Part shown: positions 6,585-6,727 of the stretch, piece after piece
How positions within the stretch are numbered: the first letter of the stretch is position 1
Layout: every line of letters starts with the position of its first letter
NCBI GenBank assembly: GCA_013203545.1
Contig: JABMQA010000256.1
Location: 1 to 6,727 of the forward strand
Length of the DNA stretch: 6,727 nucleotides
Direction of reading: 5' to 3'
Origin: Bacteroidota bacterium
GTDB lineage: Bacteria > Bacteroidota > Bacteroidia > Bacteroidales > 4484-276
Notes under the pieces: generated by a model
The model's database searches: none
The model's input: only the letters and a program-made list of their open reading frames with translations
What the model was told of the DNA's origin: nothing
Position numbers and translations under genes: made by a program

Positions 6585-6727
6585 TTACTCAAAAGCCGAA
6601 TCGAAAGAAATTTTTGAAGGATTAAAATCAACATTTTTAACATACTGGCAAGCTTCCCTGGCTCCCTCTTCCCGGTCCATTCCACTATCTTCCCATTCCA
6701 CAGACAGCGGTCCATTGTATTGAATTC
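6585..6727 (-). CDS. Sugar phosphate isomerase/epimerase, C-terminal end (cut by window edge)
   Basis: The last 46 residues are visible, reading IQYNGPLSVEWEDSGMDREE and ending NPSKISFDSAFE. NGPLSVEWEDSGMDRE is what I recognise as the end of xylose isomerase-like TIM-barrel proteins (IolE/IolI or sugar phosphate isomerase/epimerase, AP_endonuc_2 family). In these the last strand's glutamate (in VEWED) is a metal ligand. The stretch REACQYVKNVDFNPS is the C-terminal helix and tail usual in Bacteroidota members. The frame ends in tandem stops TAA-TAA (6587-6582), and the MFS gene starts 22 bases on. It is probably the upstream gene of the same operon. The N-terminal ~85% is outside the window, so substrate and completeness are unknown. 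Confidence 0.82.
   Translation of the reverse strand, partial: IQYNGPLSVEWEDSGMDREEGAREACQYVKNVDFNPSKISFDSAFE

Overview
This 6.7-kb window is AT-rich and almost entirely coded on the minus strand. It looks like chromosomal DNA from a member of the Bacteroidota. The reasons are the partial IS1182-type transposase of the kind common in that phylum, the AT-rich leaders that mostly lack a Shine-Dalgarno sequence, and an isomerase/MFS/Gfo-Idh-MocA sugar gene set that recurs in environmental and gut Bacteroidota. This assignment is inference from gene content; no rRNA or other marker is present.

Layout from left to right: (1) 1-~503, the promoter-proximal end of an IS1182-family insertion sequence. 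The N-terminal 114 codons of its transposase run off the left edge, and a candidate terminal inverted repeat lies at 483-503. (2) ~504-1060, a noncoding or degenerate spacer with a weak hairpin, a set of AGTCGGC repeats and an unrecognised 56-codon ORF on the plus strand. (3) 1061-4097, a tightly coupled glycosylation pair. A GtrB/DPM1-like family-2 glycosyltransferase overlaps by 11 nt a 709-residue multi-spanning GT-C/GT39-like protein with a C-terminal TPR domain. (4) 4205-6727, a sugar-utilisation operon read leftwards: the C-terminus of a sugar phosphate isomerase/epimerase, an MFS sugar transporter and a Gfo/Idh/MocA oxidoreductase.

The likely logic of the glycosylation pair is that the GT2 enzyme charges polyprenyl phosphate with a sugar on the cytoplasmic face. 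The GT-C enzyme would then use that lipid-linked sugar on the outer face of the membrane. In the sugar operon, the MFS protein would import a monosaccharide or a small (possibly oxidised) sugar, which the NAD(P)-dependent oxidoreductase and the TIM-barrel isomerase would convert. The two modules differ visibly in base composition: hand-counted 60-base samples give about 17-33% GC in the glycosylation pair and about 43-52% in the sugar operon. The window therefore appears to cross a boundary between a core-like catabolic operon and a more AT-rich, possibly acquired, surface-glycosylation segment ending in an IS. I see no clearly new defence, CRISPR or RNA system. The most interesting items are the TPR-fused GT-C enzyme with its dedicated GT2 partner, and the repeat-bracketed small ORF.
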